Positions 10,026-19,491 of a stretch of 64,000 nucleotides of DNA are shown piece by piece (the first letter of the stretch is position 1; each line of letters opens with the position of its first letter). The notes beneath the pieces are model-generated. The model saw nothing but the letters and a program-made list of their open reading frames with translations. It searched no databases and was not told the origin of the DNA. Source of the stretch: Longilinea arvoryzae (GTDB taxonomy: Bacteria; Chloroflexota; Anaerolineae; Anaerolineales; Anaerolineaceae); the NCBI RefSeq assembly GCF_001050235.1, contig NZ_DF967972.1, positions 1-64,000 on the forward strand. Reading direction: 5' to 3'. The position numbers and the translations under genes were made by a program.

Positions 10026-13000
10026 CTAGAAGCCTTCCAGCTTCGCGAAATCCGCCACCCCGTTGGCCAGCCCGGCGATGCGCTGCAGCATGCCCAGCCG
10101 GTTGGCGCGCGCGGTCGCATCCTCCGCCATTACCAGCACCTCATCGAAGAACCGGTTGATGACCGGGATCAGCGGCAGCAACACGGCGAAGAAATCCTCC
10201 ACCGAACCGGGTGTGCGGGATTGGCCTTCCGCCGCGGTCAGGGCCGCATACAGATCCTTTTCAGCCTTCTCCACCAGAGCGGCCGGATTGACGACATACT
10301 GTTCCTTCTGGTCGCGGGTGATGCGTACGCAGCGCGAATAGGCCGGCAGGATGGTATTCCAATCGGGACGCGCCACCCAGGCCGTCAATGCCTTAACGCC
10401 CCGTGAAACCGCCGCCGGATTGGAAACCTGCGCCCCCAGCACCGCTGCCACGATATCGTAACGGTAGCCCTGGTCGAGCAGCGCGCTTTGCATGCGCCCG
10501 CCGATGAACTCCTGGACCTGGGCCAGCACTTCGGGCGTGACCGCCAGCGGCATTTTTGCCGCGGCCGCTTCCAGCGTGCTCCGCAGGTCGAAGTCCAGGT
10601 TCCAGCCGATCAACGCCTGAGCCAGTCCCTGGGCGGCGCGCCGCAGCGCGAAGGGATCCTTCGTGCCGGTGGGCGCCATGCCCGCGGCAAACAAGCCCAC
10701 CAGCGAGTCGATCCGGTCGGCCAGTCCAACCAGCAACCCGGGTTTGGAGGCCGGCAAAGCGTCGCCGCTGAAGTGCGGCAGGTAATGTTCGTAGATCGCC
10801 TTTGCCACCGCCTCGTTCTCACCCGAGCTGAGCGCGTAATGGCTGCCCATGATACCCTGCAATGCGGTCATTTCCACCACCATGTGGGTGGCCAGGTCGG
10901 CCTTGCACAGGTGTGCGGCGCGCAAAGCGGTCTTCGTCTCGTCGGGGGTCAATTTCAGCGCCGGAGCCACGTTTTTTACCAGGGTTTCGATGCGTTCGGA
11001 CTTGTCCAGCATCGAGCCCAGCTTGATCTGGAAAATCAAGGTGGAGAGTTTGGCGCGGAAATCTTCCAGCTTGTGCTGCAGATCTTCGCGGATGAAGAAC
11101 GCCGCATCCGCAAAGCGTGCGCGAATGACCTGTTCGTTGCCGTCGGTCACCACGTCGATATACTGACCATCTCCGTTGCGCACGGCGATGAAATACGGCA
11201 TCAGTTTTCCATTGGCCTGGAAGACCGGGAAGTAACGCTGGTGCTTCTTCATGACCGAAACCAGCACTTCGGGGGGCAATTTGAGGTGATCCTTATCGAA
11301 GCTGCCCAGCAGCCCGGTCGGAGCTTCCACCAGGTTGTTCACTTCGTCCAGCAGGTCGACGTCCATCCGTTCCGGATCGCCGCCGGCCTGGGCAATCAAG
11401 CGCTGCACCTGCACCTGGATGGCGGTCTTCCGCTCGTCCGGGTCGAGGAGGATGCCCTGCTTGCCCAGCGCCTGGAAATACTCCTGGGCGCCGCGCACCG
11501 GAATGGTCTCCGGCGGATAGAAGCGCAGGCCGCGGGTGACGTTGCCGGAGATCAGCCCGGCGTATTCGAACGGCGCCACCTCGCCGCCCAACTCGGCCAG
11601 CAGCCAGCGAATCGGCCGCGAGAAATACACCCCGCTGGCATTCCAGCGCATGGGTTTGTCGAACTTGATCGCAGCCACCAGACCGGGCAGCGCTTCGGCC
11701 AATACCTCACCCGCGCCGCGGCCGGGCTCGTGAACCACGGCCGCCGCGTAGCGGCCGCCGTCGATTTCGCGCACTTCCAGATCTTCCACGCGAAGGCCTT
11801 TACCGCGGGCAAATCCCTCGCCGGCTTTGGTGGGCTTACCCTGCGCGTCGAAGGCGCGGTCAGCCGGCGGCCCCTTGATGACCAGGGTACGGTCCGGCTG
11901 GCGCGCGGCCAGTTTTTCGACCACCGCCACCAGGCGGCGCGGGGTGCCGTAGATTTGCACCTTCGCATATTCGAGGCGCAGGTCGGCCAGCAGCGCGGGG
12001 ACGCGCTCGCGCAATTGCGCCACCGCCGATTCCAGGTCCGCGCAGGGCAGCTCTTCGACGCCGATTTCCAGCAGGAAATCGCTGGCTTCGGTCGGCCGCG
12101 GAATCAACGGCAGGGTCGGTTCGGCGGCTTTGGCTTTGTCAGCCGGGCTGCCGTTCAACCAGGGGAATTCCATCTCCTGGCGCTGCGCAACATAGGCTTC
12201 AGCCGTGCGGCGGGCCAGATCCCGCATGCGCCCGAACAATGCCTGGCGTTCGGTGACGCCGATCGCGCCGCGCGTATCCAGCACATTGAAAGTGTGCGAG
12301 CATTTCAAGACGTAATCGTGGGCCGGCAGCACCAACCCCTGGTCCAGCGCGGCTTCGGCTTCGGCCTCGAACAGCTTATACATCTGGCGCAGGCGATCTA
12401 CGTCGGCGACTTCAAAATAATACTTGCTGTGTTCGAATTCACCGCGCAGGTGCACGTCGCCGTAACTGCGCTCAGGCGACCAGCGGATGTCTTTGAAGTG
12501 GTGTACGCGCTGCATGGCCATGGCAATGCGCTCGAGACCGTAGGTAATCTCGACCGAATTCGGCGTCAGCGGCATGCCGCCGGCCTGCTGGAAGTAGGTA
12601 AACTGCGTGATTTCCTGCCCGTCCAGCCACACTTCCCATCCCAAACCCCAGGCGCCCAGCGCCGGCGATTCCCAGTTGTCCTCGACGAAGCGAATATCGT
12701 GCTGGCGCGGATCGATCCCCAGCGCTTCGAGCGATTTCAGATAGATCTCCTGCGGATTGCCGGGATCGGGTTTGAGGATGACCTGGAACTGGGTGTGCAT
12801 CTGCAGGCGGTTCGGATTTTCACCGTAACGGCCGTCATCCGGGCGCACGGAGGGCTCCACATAGGCCACCTTCCAGGGTTCCGGTCCCAGTACGCGCAGG
12901 TAGGTGGCCGGGTTCATCGTGCCGGCGCCGACCTGGGTGTAGTATGGCTGCCAGATCAGGCAGCCCTGGTCCGACCAGAAACGCTGCAGGGTCAGAATTA

Positions 13001-13028
13001 TCGATTGGAAATCAAGCGCTTGGTTCAT
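10026..13028 (-). CDS. glyQS: Glycyl-tRNA synthetase, alpha and beta subunits fused
   Basis: This protein of about 1000 residues charges tRNA-Gly. The first 285 residues or so are the catalytic alpha subunit ([31 protein letters not shown]; the [18 protein letters not shown] motif), and from about residue 310 the beta subunit follows ([11 protein letters not shown]...; KHQRYFPV; a DALR-like C-terminus). The two chains are separate genes in many bacteria, so this is the fused form. I chose the second ATG (13026-13028) because GGGAG lies eight bases before it, while an ATG 15 bases upstream has no site. A TATAAT at 13131-13136 may be its promoter. The 5' leader of about 95 bases has no T-box signature that I can find. 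Confidence 0.95.
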   Translation of the reverse strand: MNQALDFQSIILTLQRFWSDQGCLIWQPYYTQVGAGTMNPATYLRVLGPEPWKVAYVEPSVRPDDGRYGENPNRLQMHTQFQVILKPDPGNPQEIYLKSLEALGIDPRQHDIRFVEDNWESPALGAWGLGWEVWLDGQEITQFTYFQQAGGMPLTPNSVEITYGLERIAMAMQRVHHFKDIRWSPERSYGDVHLRGEFEHSKYYFEVADVDRLRQMYKLFEAEAEAALDQGLVLPAHDYVLKCSHTFNVLDTRGAIGVTERQALFGRMRDLARRTAEAYVAQRQEMEFPWLNGSPADKAKAAEPTLPLIPRPTEASDFLLEIGVEELPCADLESAVAQLRERVPALLADLRLEYAKVQIYGTPRRLVAVVEKLAARQPDRTLVIKGPPADRAFDAQGKPTKAGEGFARGKGLRVEDLEVREIDGGRYAAAVVHEPGRGAGEVLAEALPGLVAAIKFDKPMRWNASGVYFSRPIRWLLAELGGEVAPFEYAGLISGNVTRGLRFYPPETIPVRGAQEYFQALGKQGILLDPDERKTAIQVQVQRLIAQAGGDPERMDVDLLDEVNNLVEAPTGLLGSFDKDHLKLPPEVLVSVMKKHQRYFPVFQANGKLMPYFIAVRNGDGQYIDVVTDGNEQVIRARFADAAFFIREDLQHKLEDFRAKLSTLIFQIKLGSMLDKSERIETLVKNVAPALKLTPDETKTALRAAHLCKADLATHMVVEMTALQGIMGSHYALSSGENEAVAKAIYEHYLPHFSGDALPASKPGLLVGLADRIDSLVGLFAAGMAPTGTKDPFALRRAAQGLAQALIGWNLDFDLRSTLEAAAAKMPLAVTPEVLAQVQEFIGGRMQSALLDQGYRYDIVAAVLGAQVSNPAAVSRGVKALTAWVARPDWNTILPAYSRCVRITRDQKEQYVVNPAALVEKAEKDLYAALTAAEGQSRTPGSVEDFFAVLLPLIPVINRFFDEVLVMAEDATARANRLGMLQRIAGLANGVADFAKLEGF

Positions 13029-13130
13029 GATAAAAACTCCCATCTTTAATTGCAGACATCCGGGACAAAAAGGCCCATATTGTAAAATTTACTCATTCGG
13101 CGGGTCGGATAGGCCCGTAGAATGGCTTGA

Positions 13131-13136
13131 ATTATA
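13131..13136 (-). promoter_or_regulatory. -10 element (TATAAT) upstream of glyQS
   Basis: A perfect TATAAT on the minus strand lies in the recO-glyQS gap, about 100 bases before the glyQS start. The hexamer at -35 (AGTCAA) is a poor match. Confidence 0.45.
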
Positions 13137-13169
13137 TCCCAGAGTCACAGCTTTGACTTAATCGCCGTT

Positions 13170-13931
13170 CTACTTGCGCTGCACTTCCCGCAAAAAAGCC
13201 GGCGAGTTCAAACCGCGCTCCAACAGATAGGTCAGATAATATTGCATCAGCGCTTCCAATTCCGGCCGCACCGCGTCCGGAAGTCGCACCCGGGTGGCGT
13301 CGGCGTAAGAACTGCGCTGGTAATGGCGCAGGAATTTCAACGCCTGCAGCGAGACCGGGCGCGCTTCGGCGGTGTCGATGCCGCAGCGCGGGCAGACCAC
13401 CCCGCCCAGCAGCGCTGAAAAGAACTGCGCTTCCGGCTGGATCTCATTGCCGCAGCGCACGCAATGTTGTAGTTCGGGCCGAAACCCCAGCAGGTCCAGC
13501 AGGCGAACTTCGTAATAGCGAATGGCCGGCACCGGGTCTTCCAACGTGGCGACGCGCTCCAGCCCTTCGACATACAGGCGGTAGAGCGATGAATTCTCAC
13601 CTTCTTCATACGTAAAGCGGTCGAGTAATTCGGACACATACGCCGCGTACGCCGTGCGCTCCAGGTTATCCCGCAGCGGCAGGAAAGCATCCAGGGTATC
13701 CGCCTGAGTCACGATCCAGATATCCCGGCCGCGAGCCAACATCAATGCAACGCGCGTAAACGGCTCGAGGTGCCCGGCCTTGCGCGAACGCAGCCGGCGC
13801 ACACCTTTGGCCACCACCCGCAGCTTGCCCAGCTCGCGCGTGAAGAGGGTCAGCATCCGATCGGCCTCGCCCCAATCGGAATGCCGCAGGACCACCGCTT
13901 CCACGCGCTGCGAGTGAGGCAAACGACTCAT
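13170..13931 (-). CDS. recO: DNA repair protein RecO
   Basis: The 253-residue protein has an N-terminal OB-fold (VEAVVLRHSDWGEADRMLTLFT; LGKLRVVAKGVRR) and a helical C-terminal domain with a zinc-binding set of four cysteines (CVRCGNEI and VCPRCG, about residues 157-185). RecO helps load RecA at gaps by annealing and displacing SSB, with RecR and RecF. The length is normal for the family. It starts ten bases after the cdd stop codon, with AAGGA as ribosome-binding site, so it belongs to the glmU-cnnm-cdd-recO run of genes. Confidence 0.95.
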   Translation of the reverse strand: MSRLPHSQRVEAVVLRHSDWGEADRMLTLFTRELGKLRVVAKGVRRLRSRKAGHLEPFTRVALMLARGRDIWIVTQADTLDAFLPLRDNLERTAYAAYVSELLDRFTYEEGENSSLYRLYVEGLERVATLEDPVPAIRYYEVRLLDLLGFRPELQHCVRCGNEIQPEAQFFSALLGGVVCPRCGIDTAEARPVSLQALKFLRHYQRSSYADATRVRLPDAVRPELEALMQYYLTYLLERGLNSPAFLREVQRK

Positions 13932-13941
13932 TCAGGCGTCC

Positions 13942-14349
13942 TTAAGGCTGCAACGATTCCGGTGTGAAGGCCCCGGGCAGCAAATCGCGCACGCTCATTT
14001 CCATGGTCACGTTGCCCTCCTGGTCGGCCATGATCACCACCGTGTCCAGGCCAAATTCGGCCAGCACCTGGCGGCACGAACCGCACGGCGAGCCCCCATT
14101 GGAGGTCACCACGGCAATCGCCTCGAAAGTGCGCTCGCCTTCCGAAACCGCCTTGAAGATGGCGACTCGTTCGGCGCAGACCGTGACCGGGAAAGCCGAA
14201 TTTTCGATGTTCACGCCGTCATAGATCTTCCCGCTGCGCGTCAGCAGCGCCGCGCCTACGGCGTAATGCGAATAAGGCGAATACGACCATCTGCGCGCCT
14301 GGCGAGCCAGTTCGATCAGTTGCTTGCGAGTTTCATCGTTTAGAGTCAT
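13942..14349 (-). CDS. cdd: Cytidine deaminase
   Basis: This 135-residue enzyme converts cytidine and deoxycytidine to uridine and deoxyuridine in pyrimidine salvage. The zinc site is complete: C58-A-E60 (TVCAERVAI) and PCGSC (C89, C92), with E60 as the proton shuttle. HYAVGAALL and GVNIENSAF bind the nucleoside. I place the start at the ATG at 14347-14349 (MTLNDETRK). A longer frame upstream is only the shifted reading of the neighbouring gene, and 135 residues is the usual length of the homotetrameric form. The first 17 bases overlap the end of the CNNM/CBS gene, which suggests coupled translation. Confidence 0.95.
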   Translation of the reverse strand: MTLNDETRKQLIELARQARRWSYSPYSHYAVGAALLTRSGKIYDGVNIENSAFPVTVCAERVAIFKAVSEGERTFEAIAVVTSNGGSPCGSCRQVLAEFGLDTVVIMADQEGNVTMEMSVRDLLPGAFTPESLQP

Positions 14350-15640
14350 TTTCTTCCTTTTCAACGGTCGGTTCAGACAGTATGCGGCGCGCCCGGACCC
14401 GGCGAATTCGCCGTCCGCTGACCATTTCCACGGTAAGTTTCCAACCTTCCACTTCCACCGATTCGCCCTCCACCGGGACGTGGCCCAGCGTGCCGTACAG
14501 ATAACCGCCAACGGTATCGGCCATTTCTTTGGGAATGTGCATCCCCAGCAGGTCATTGAGATCGTCCAGGGCGGTCCGCCCGACGAAGAGCATTTCATCC
14601 GGCCCGATCTGTTGGAAGGGTATGTCTTCCGCCTGGTCATATTCGTCGCGGATTTCACCGACGATTTCCTCGACGATGTCCTCCAACGTCACCAGACCGG
14701 CCATCCCGCCGTATTCATCCACCACCACGGCAATATGCACGCGTTTGGACTGCATTTCGGCCAGCAGATCATCCACTTTTTTGGACTCGGGCACAAAATA
14801 GGCCGGGCGCACGTAGTTGCGGATGGTTTTTTCCTGGCCGCTTTCCAGATGCAGGCGCAGCAAATCCTTTGCGTAAACCACGCCGACCACGTTGTCGATG
14901 TTTTCTTCATAAACCGGAATCCGGGAATGGCCGGAGGCAACCAGGGCGCGCGTGGCCTCCAGAATGGTCGTATTGCTTTCCAGGGCCAGCACCTCGATCC
15001 GCGGAACCATTACCTCGCGGCACAAGGTATCGCCAAACCGGAAGATGGAATAGATCATCTGGCGCTCGCCCTTTTCCAGGCTGCCGCCTTCGGGTTGGCC
15101 GACCTCGACCCAAGTTTTGAGTTCGTCCTCGGTCACGGTGCCAATCTGATGTTCCAGGGTATGCGGCGAATTGCTGAAGGCCAGCATCAGGATGCCCACC
15201 GGTCGGAACAGGAAGTCGATCACCCCCGCGGTCCCGGTCATGCGCAGGGCCCAATCCTCCGGGTTACGCAGCGCCATGCCTTCCACGCTGACTTCGATGA
15301 GCGAAATCAACAGGCCGGCGCCAACGGCAAACACCAGCGCCTGCCAGCCCGGCAGAGAAAGCCCGGCCGTTTGAGCGGTTGACAGGCGGTTGAACTGCCA
15401 GAACCCCGCCGCGGCCAGCGTAAAATGCGCAAGTGCGGCAGAAAACCGCAACGTCATGCGCAATGTCGGTCTTTCGAGCAATTTCAAAGTCCGTTGGCTG
15501 TCTTCGTGCCCTTCCTGAGCAGCCAGGTTCATCAACTGTGGCAGGCGCGCATTCACCAGGCTGGCCCGCACCAACGCAAACAGGAAATCCAGCGCCAGCG
15601 TTACGCCCAACACAGTCCAAACCAGACTATCTTCGTCCAT
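14333..15640 (-). CDS. CNNM/HlyC-CorC family membrane protein with CBS pair
   Basis: The 435-residue protein has an N-terminal membrane domain with three or four hydrophobic segments (about 1-175), a CBS pair (about 205-325; VMVPRIEVLALESNTTI; HIAVVVDEYGGMAGLVTLEDIVEEIVGEI) and a C-terminal CorC_HlyC domain (about 340-425). The family is often annotated hemolysin, but its better supported role is magnesium or other divalent cation efflux or homeostasis. The start codon lies one base after the glmU-like stop, and its ribosome-binding site (GGAG) is inside that gene, so the two are probably translationally coupled. The membrane domain is less conserved than the cytosolic part. Confidence 0.88.
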   Translation of the reverse strand: MDEDSLVWTVLGVTLALDFLFALVRASLVNARLPQLMNLAAQEGHEDSQRTLKLLERPTLRMTLRFSAALAHFTLAAAGFWQFNRLSTAQTAGLSLPGWQALVFAVGAGLLISLIEVSVEGMALRNPEDWALRMTGTAGVIDFLFRPVGILMLAFSNSPHTLEHQIGTVTEDELKTWVEVGQPEGGSLEKGERQMIYSIFRFGDTLCREVMVPRIEVLALESNTTILEATRALVASGHSRIPVYEENIDNVVGVVYAKDLLRLHLESGQEKTIRNYVRPAYFVPESKKVDDLLAEMQSKRVHIAVVVDEYGGMAGLVTLEDIVEEIVGEIRDEYDQAEDIPFQQIGPDEMLFVGRTALDDLNDLLGMHIPKEMADTVGGYLYGTLGHVPVEGESVEVEGWKLTVEMVSGRRIRRVRARRILSEPTVEKEENDSKR

Positions 15641-15641
15641 C

Positions 15642-16661
15642 CTACTCCATTTTTCCGGAGCATTCCCCCTTGAGGTGAGAATACGGCTCCAAATGAGTCA
15701 TGGCTGCAACCTCACTGTTTTCAACAATCGCCGCGGTCAGCGTGCAGCCTGCACCGACCTGGCTGTCAATCACCATTGTATTGGGACCCAGAACACAATT
15801 CCCGGCGATGCGCGAGTTTCCGCGCAGCCAGGTGTTGGGATAAATAACCGTATCGCGGCCGATTTCGACTTCCGGCTCGATGTAGGTCGTCGCCGGATCG
15901 ACCATGGTCACGCCTGCCAGCATCCAGGCCGTATTGATGCGCCGGCGTAGGATCGCTTCCACCTCGGACAGGTGAACGCGCGTGTTGACTCCCACCGCTT
16001 CGGTCGGATCTTGCGTGCAGAACGCGCGCACCTGCCCGCCTTCCGACACGGCGATCTCGACCAGGTCGGTGAGATAATATTCCCCTTTGGGGGATATGCG
16101 CACCATGCGCAGCGCCGGCCATAGCCATTCGGAGCGAAAGACAAAGGCGCTGGCGTTCAATTCGCGCACGGCAAGCTGCTCGGGGTTTGCAACCGCCTCT
16201 TCGACGATGGCCCGCACACTGCCGTCTTTCCCGCGGATCACGCGGCCAAAACCATGCGGGTCATCCAGCACCACGCTCAGCATGCTGATCGGCCCGGGGT
16301 TATCCAGTTGCATTTCCACAAGATGGTGCAGGGTTTCGCTCTTCAGCAGCGGCATATCCGCGTAGGTCACCAGGATCAAACCGGTTTCATCCCCCAGCAG
16401 TCCTTCGGCAGCCTGCACGGCGTTGGCCGTGCCCAATTGTTTTTCCTGCACGGCAAACCGGGCCGTGCTGCCCACCGCTTTGCGCACCGAATCCTCTCCG
16501 TACCCTACCACGACCACGGGCGGTTCGTCTGTCAGGGCTGCGGCAGTGGAAAGCGCATGCATCACCAGTGGTTTACCGGCCAGGGGATGTAACATCTTGG
16601 GCAGCGCTGATTTCATGCGCGTTCCATGACCGGCTGCCAGCACCACACTCGAAATTCTCAT
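15642..16661 (-). CDS. glmU: GlmU-like nucleotidyltransferase with shortened C-terminal beta-helix
   Basis: The 339-residue protein has the full GlmU uridyltransferase domain: LAAGHGTRMKSALPKMLHPL (about 7-26), QLGTANAV, and the TYADMPLL metal region. The usual GlmU is about 450 residues. Here the left-handed beta-helix starts (YIEPEVEIGRDTVIYPNTWLRG) but stops after about five coils at PYSHLKGECSGKME. The acetyltransferase active site and the C-terminal arm are therefore absent. It probably makes a nucleotide sugar, perhaps UDP-GlcNAc, but cannot acetylate GlcN-1-P. A separate acetyltransferase would be needed if it serves that pathway. It heads the run of genes glmU-cnnm-cdd-recO; the end is a true stop, with the next gene starting one base later. 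Confidence 0.85.
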   Translation of the reverse strand: MRISSVVLAAGHGTRMKSALPKMLHPLAGKPLVMHALSTAAALTDEPPVVVVGYGEDSVRKAVGSTARFAVQEKQLGTANAVQAAEGLLGDETGLILVTYADMPLLKSETLHHLVEMQLDNPGPISMLSVVLDDPHGFGRVIRGKDGSVRAIVEEAVANPEQLAVRELNASAFVFRSEWLWPALRMVRISPKGEYYLTDLVEIAVSEGGQVRAFCTQDPTEAVGVNTRVHLSEVEAILRRRINTAWMLAGVTMVDPATTYIEPEVEIGRDTVIYPNTWLRGNSRIAGNCVLGPNTMVIDSQVGAGCTLTAAIVENSEVAAMTHLEPYSHLKGECSGKME

Positions 16662-16689
16662 GCCATTGCTCCAGTGAAGTTAAGCGCAA

Positions 16690-16728
16690 ACGAGCCTCGC
16701 GCCGCTGAAATCGCCGCGTCAGGCTCGT
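16690..16728 (-). terminator. Hairpin downstream of tRNA-Gln
   Basis: ACGAGCCT (16690-16697) pairs with AGGCTCGT (16721-16728). On the minus strand the stem is followed by TTGCGCTT, so a weak terminator. It lies between the tRNA gene and the glmU-like start. Confidence 0.45.
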
Positions 16729-16780
16729 TCACGCCATCCAGGGGGTGTATGTCTTCCTCCATCAAATCCAATTCATCAGG

Positions 16781-16851
16781 CTGGGGCACCTGGATTCGAA
16801 CCAAGATCCACAGATCCAAAGTCTGGTGTGCTGCCTTTGCACCATGCCCCA
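16781..16851 (-). tRNA. tRNA-Gln (anticodon TTG)
   Basis: The minus strand folds into a full cloverleaf of 71 bases. Acceptor TGGGGCA pairs with TGCCCCA; D stem GTGC with GCAC; anticodon stem CCAGA with TCTGT (outermost pair C-T mismatched) around loop CTTTGGA, anticodon TTG; and T arm CTTGG-TTCGAAT-CCAGG. The UGGGG acceptor start and G discriminator are typical of bacterial tRNA-Gln. The CCA end is not encoded (CCT follows). Confidence 0.93.
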
Positions 16852-16881
16852 AGAAACGCGAAATTGATTTTAACACAAAAG

Positions 16882-18015
16882 TCACAGATCATCCAGATGA
16901 TGGCGGTTCTGGGCCGAAGACCGTTCATTGCCTTCATCTGGCGCCAATCCCAACTGGCGCGCCTGATCGTAGGACAGCGCGTCCGGAGTCGCCGCGGCGT
17001 TGCCGGGGGCTTCGCTGACATTGGCCCAAAATGCGTCCACGTCATCCGGCTTGAGAGTCTCTTTGGACTGGGTCAGCAGTTCGGCCATGGCTTCGACATC
17101 TCCGCTCTCTTCGACCGGCGCTTCGGTTTCCACGGCCTCTGGCGGTTCGGCGGGCTCTTCTTCATTGAGCGCGCTCAACGTTTCAGGCGCTACAAACGGC
17201 GGCAGCGTTTGAACCGGGGCGCCCATCTGGGTGAGAACACTCAGGATGCGGTCGCGAATGGCCATGGCCGATTCCAGCGCTGCCGCCAGCCGCAGCAGGC
17301 TGCGCCCGGCCGGAAAGACCACCAGCAGGCCGAAATCGCCCACTGGCATCACCAGCAGGTCCTTCTTTTCACCACTGAAGATCTGCCCGCCGCGAACCGG
17401 GCCGCGCCCCACCAGGCGCCATACCTTCTGCGCAGCACTCAAACTGGAGACGATCCATGAGCCGCCTTCGGCTTCAAGTTCGAGCGTTTGCTCGCTTCCG
17501 GCGCTGGCCGCCACGTGCCCACTCTCGTCCAGCAACGTCACCGTCTCGGCAGCGCATTCCTGGCGCAGGCCGGCCAGCAACTCGGGTAGGCGATCTTCAC
17601 CCTGGGGCGACGCCGGCGCATTTTCCTGCACGGGTCGATCGACCTTGAGTTCCAACAGCCTCTGAACCGTGTTCAAAAAGTCGTCCATTTCCAAAGGTTT
17701 GGTGAAAAACGCGTTGACCTGCAAGTCCTCGGACTGCTTGCGATATTCCCCATCCAGCATGCCGGTCATTACGATGACCTTCAGGTCCTTCTGGCGGGCG
17801 CGTAGTTTGGATACCAACTCGAAGCCGGTAATGCCCGGCAGACGCACATCCACCACGGCCAGTGAATATCGTTTGCGCGGCGACTCAAGCAGGGCTTCTT
17901 CTGCAGACGGAACGACCTGCACTTTAATGTCTGCTCCCAGGGTTGCCAGGGCCGATTGAAGCAGCCTGCCCAAATCGCGTGTATCTTCTACGATGAGGAT
18001 ATTTATTTCTGCCAT
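16882..18015 (-). CDS. Response regulator with a Roadblock/LC7-like output domain
   Basis: The 377-residue protein starts with an intact receiver: acidic pair E10/D11, phosphoacceptor D56 (VVDVRLPG), T84 and K106. A second domain at about 145-270 (LLAGLRQECAAETVTLLDESGHVAAS...; FGLLVVFPAG) looks like a Roadblock/LC7 fold, which in bacteria often works with small GTPases or polarity modules. The C-terminal 100 residues are acidic and low-complexity. There is no DNA-binding domain, so output by protein contact is likely. No histidine kinase is adjacent; the cyclase at 3.6-5.8 kb is the only other signalling protein here. An extended -10 (TGCTATAAT) lies about 75 bases upstream. Confidence 0.78.
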   Translation of the reverse strand: MAEINILIVEDTRDLGRLLQSALATLGADIKVQVVPSAEEALLESPRKRYSLAVVDVRLPGITGFELVSKLRARQKDLKVIVMTGMLDGEYRKQSEDLQVNAFFTKPLEMDDFLNTVQRLLELKVDRPVQENAPASPQGEDRLPELLAGLRQECAAETVTLLDESGHVAASAGSEQTLELEAEGGSWIVSSLSAAQKVWRLVGRGPVRGGQIFSGEKKDLLVMPVGDFGLLVVFPAGRSLLRLAAALESAMAIRDRILSVLTQMGAPVQTLPPFVAPETLSALNEEEPAEPPEAVETEAPVEESGDVEAMAELLTQSKETLKPDDVDAFWANVSEAPGNAAATPDALSYDQARQLGLAPDEGNERSSAQNRHHLDDL

Positions 18016-18090
18016 GACGCTCTTTTCGATTTAACTCATTTTCGAAACATCAAGCCATCCTGCCGCAGACCTCGGCCGAATGCTGCATAA

Positions 18091-18099
18091 ATTATAGCA
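18091..18099 (-). promoter_or_regulatory. Extended -10 promoter of the response regulator gene
   Basis: TGCTATAAT on the minus strand combines a perfect -10 hexamer with an extended -10 TGn motif. It lies about 75 bases before the start codon. No good -35 is seen. Confidence 0.55.
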
Positions 18100-18161
18100 G
18101 AATTCACCCGCGCGGCCTTTCCCCGTAAACCCGCCGGTTTTACAGTCTCATTACAGTTCAG

Positions 18162-18200
18162 AATCGAAAAATGTCCGCCGGCGGCGGACATTTTTCGATT
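18162..18200. terminator. Long perfect hairpin terminator after the first Opp operon
   Basis: An 18-bp perfect stem (AATCGAAAAATGTCCGCC at 18162-18179 with its complement at 18183-18200) and a 3-base loop. The TTTTTCG and GATT within and after the stem give U-rich flanks on both strands. It lies 17 bases after the last gene of the operon. Confidence 0.85.
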
Positions 18201-18217
18201 TGAGAATTCGGAACGGG

Positions 18218-18424
18218 CTATTTCTTGTGAAGGCGAGTGTAGGTCACCAGACCCAGCATCGCAATCACCAGGCCCAAAATTTGGCAGATATAGCTAAAGA
18301 AATTTAGAAAATAAGTCGATTCCAGCACCTTGATCAGAATCAATAAAGGCAATGCGATGCCAACCAGCATCAGGAACACGCCAATTGCCATCATAATTCG
18401 TGGATCGAGCGCTTTGGAAGTCAT
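18218..18424 (-). CDS. Small two-helix membrane protein at the end of an Opp operon
   Basis: The 68-residue protein has two hydrophobic helices (about residues 10-32 and 40-61) separated by a short polar turn, and a basic end (YTRLHKK). It lies 11 bases after the ABC ATPase gene and just before a strong terminator, so it is very likely part of the operon. I do not recognise the family. A small accessory subunit of the transporter or an unrelated stability protein are both possible. Position and clean membrane topology are the main support that it is a real gene. Confidence 0.65.
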   Translation of the reverse strand: MTSKALDPRIMMAIGVFLMLVGIALPLLILIKVLESTYFLNFFSYICQILGLVIAMLGLVTYTRLHKK

Positions 18425-18435
18425 ATCCTACTTCC

Positions 18436-19479
18436 TTATTTCTTATACAACCAGCAAGCTGCGGTATGTTCGCTTTCGATCTCGAAATCCGGCGGTACTT
18501 CCACATCGCACAGACCCTTGATGATGAACGGGCAGCGCGGATGGAAGCGGCAGCCAGCCGGCGGCTTGATCAGGTTTGGCGGTTCGCCTGGCGGAACATC
18601 CTTGTAACTGTAGGCGTTATTGGCATCCGGCTCCGAAGTACCGGTCAGCAAAGCCTTGGTATACGGATGGGAAGCATTACGCAGCAGGTCCTCGGTCCTG
18701 GCCTTTTCGACCAGGTTTCCGGCGTACATGACGAAGATGCGGCGCGAGAAGTAACGCACGGTCGAGAGGTCGTGTGTGATGTAGATCACGGCCACTTTGT
18801 ACTTTTCCTGCAGGCTGCGCAGCAGTTTGAGGATCTCGACGCGCACCGAGGCATCCAGCATGGACACCGGTTCGTCGGCGACCATCAATTTCGGATCGAG
18901 GATCATCGAGCGCGCTATCACGATACGCTGTTGCTGGCCGCCGCTGAGCATATGCGGGAATTTGGGCAGGAAGTCCAGTACCGGCGACACCTTGACTTCA
19001 GTCAAAGCCCGTTCGATGCGCTTCATGCGTTCTTCGCGGTTCTTGGTGGTGTTGATCACCAAGGGTTCTTCCAGAATCCGTTCCACGGACATAAAGGGCG
19101 CCATTGCGCCGTAGGGATCCTGTTGCACATACCCGACCTGGGAGCGATACTTTCGTAGTTGCTCGCCCCGCATATCGGCAATGCTCTGGCCGCCATATGT
19201 GATGCGGCCCTTGGTGATTTTATTCAGGCCCAGGATGGTGCGCATGAGGCTGGATTTACCGCAGCCGCTTTCGCCAACGATGGCGATCGCTTCGCCGTAC
19301 GCGAGCTGGAAGTTCACGCCATCCACCGCGTGAACGTAGCCTGCGATGCCGAAACCGAAGCGGCGCAATTCGAACCAGACTCGCAAATCTTCGACCGAGA
19401 GCAGCACATCGCTCTTCGCCTTCTCGGCTGTGGAAACGGGCGCAGTGCTGACGTTCTCAGGGATGATCGAATCAGTCAT
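18436..19479 (-). CDS. Oligopeptide-type ABC transporter ATPase (OppF-like), system 1
   Basis: The 347-residue ATPase energises import through the two permeases of this operon. It has Walker A (GESGCGKSS), Q-loop, signature (LSGGQQQR), Walker B (LMVADEP) and switch histidine (THD). A C-terminal oligopeptide-transporter extension ends with GCRFHPRCPF and further cysteines, which in this family can bind an iron-sulfur cluster. An N-terminal extension of about 25 residues is unstructured. It follows the OppD-like gene by 12 bases and has GGAGA before its ATG. Substrate cannot be read from the ATPase. Confidence 0.93.
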   Translation of the reverse strand: MTDSIIPENVSTAPVSTAEKAKSDVLLSVEDLRVWFELRRFGFGIAGYVHAVDGVNFQLAYGEAIAIVGESGCGKSSLMRTILGLNKITKGRITYGGQSIADMRGEQLRKYRSQVGYVQQDPYGAMAPFMSVERILEEPLVINTTKNREERMKRIERALTEVKVSPVLDFLPKFPHMLSGGQQQRIVIARSMILDPKLMVADEPVSMLDASVRVEILKLLRSLQEKYKVAVIYITHDLSTVRYFSRRIFVMYAGNLVEKARTEDLLRNASHPYTKALLTGTSEPDANNAYSYKDVPPGEPPNLIKPPAGCRFHPRCPFIIKGLCDVEVPPDFEIESEHTAACWLYKK

Positions 19480-19491
19480 GGAGTATCTCCT

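Noticed and set aside
10488-13049. An 853-codon open frame on the plus strand
   Set aside because: It is fully antisense to glyQS, is rich in H, Q, R and G as GC-rich antisense frames are, and shows no recognisable domain. The glyQS frame is certain.
13029-13136. A T-box riboswitch in front of glyQS
   Set aside because: The leader is only about 95 bases and lacks the T-box sequence, a specifier loop and a terminator.
14350-14658. An N-terminal extension of cytidine deaminase
   Set aside because: The extra residues are the shifted reading of the CNNM/CBS gene; the shorter start gives the normal family length.
16658-16885. A 75-codon frame on the minus strand next to the response regulator
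   Set aside because: It runs through the tRNA-Gln gene, which folds perfectly, so it cannot be coding.
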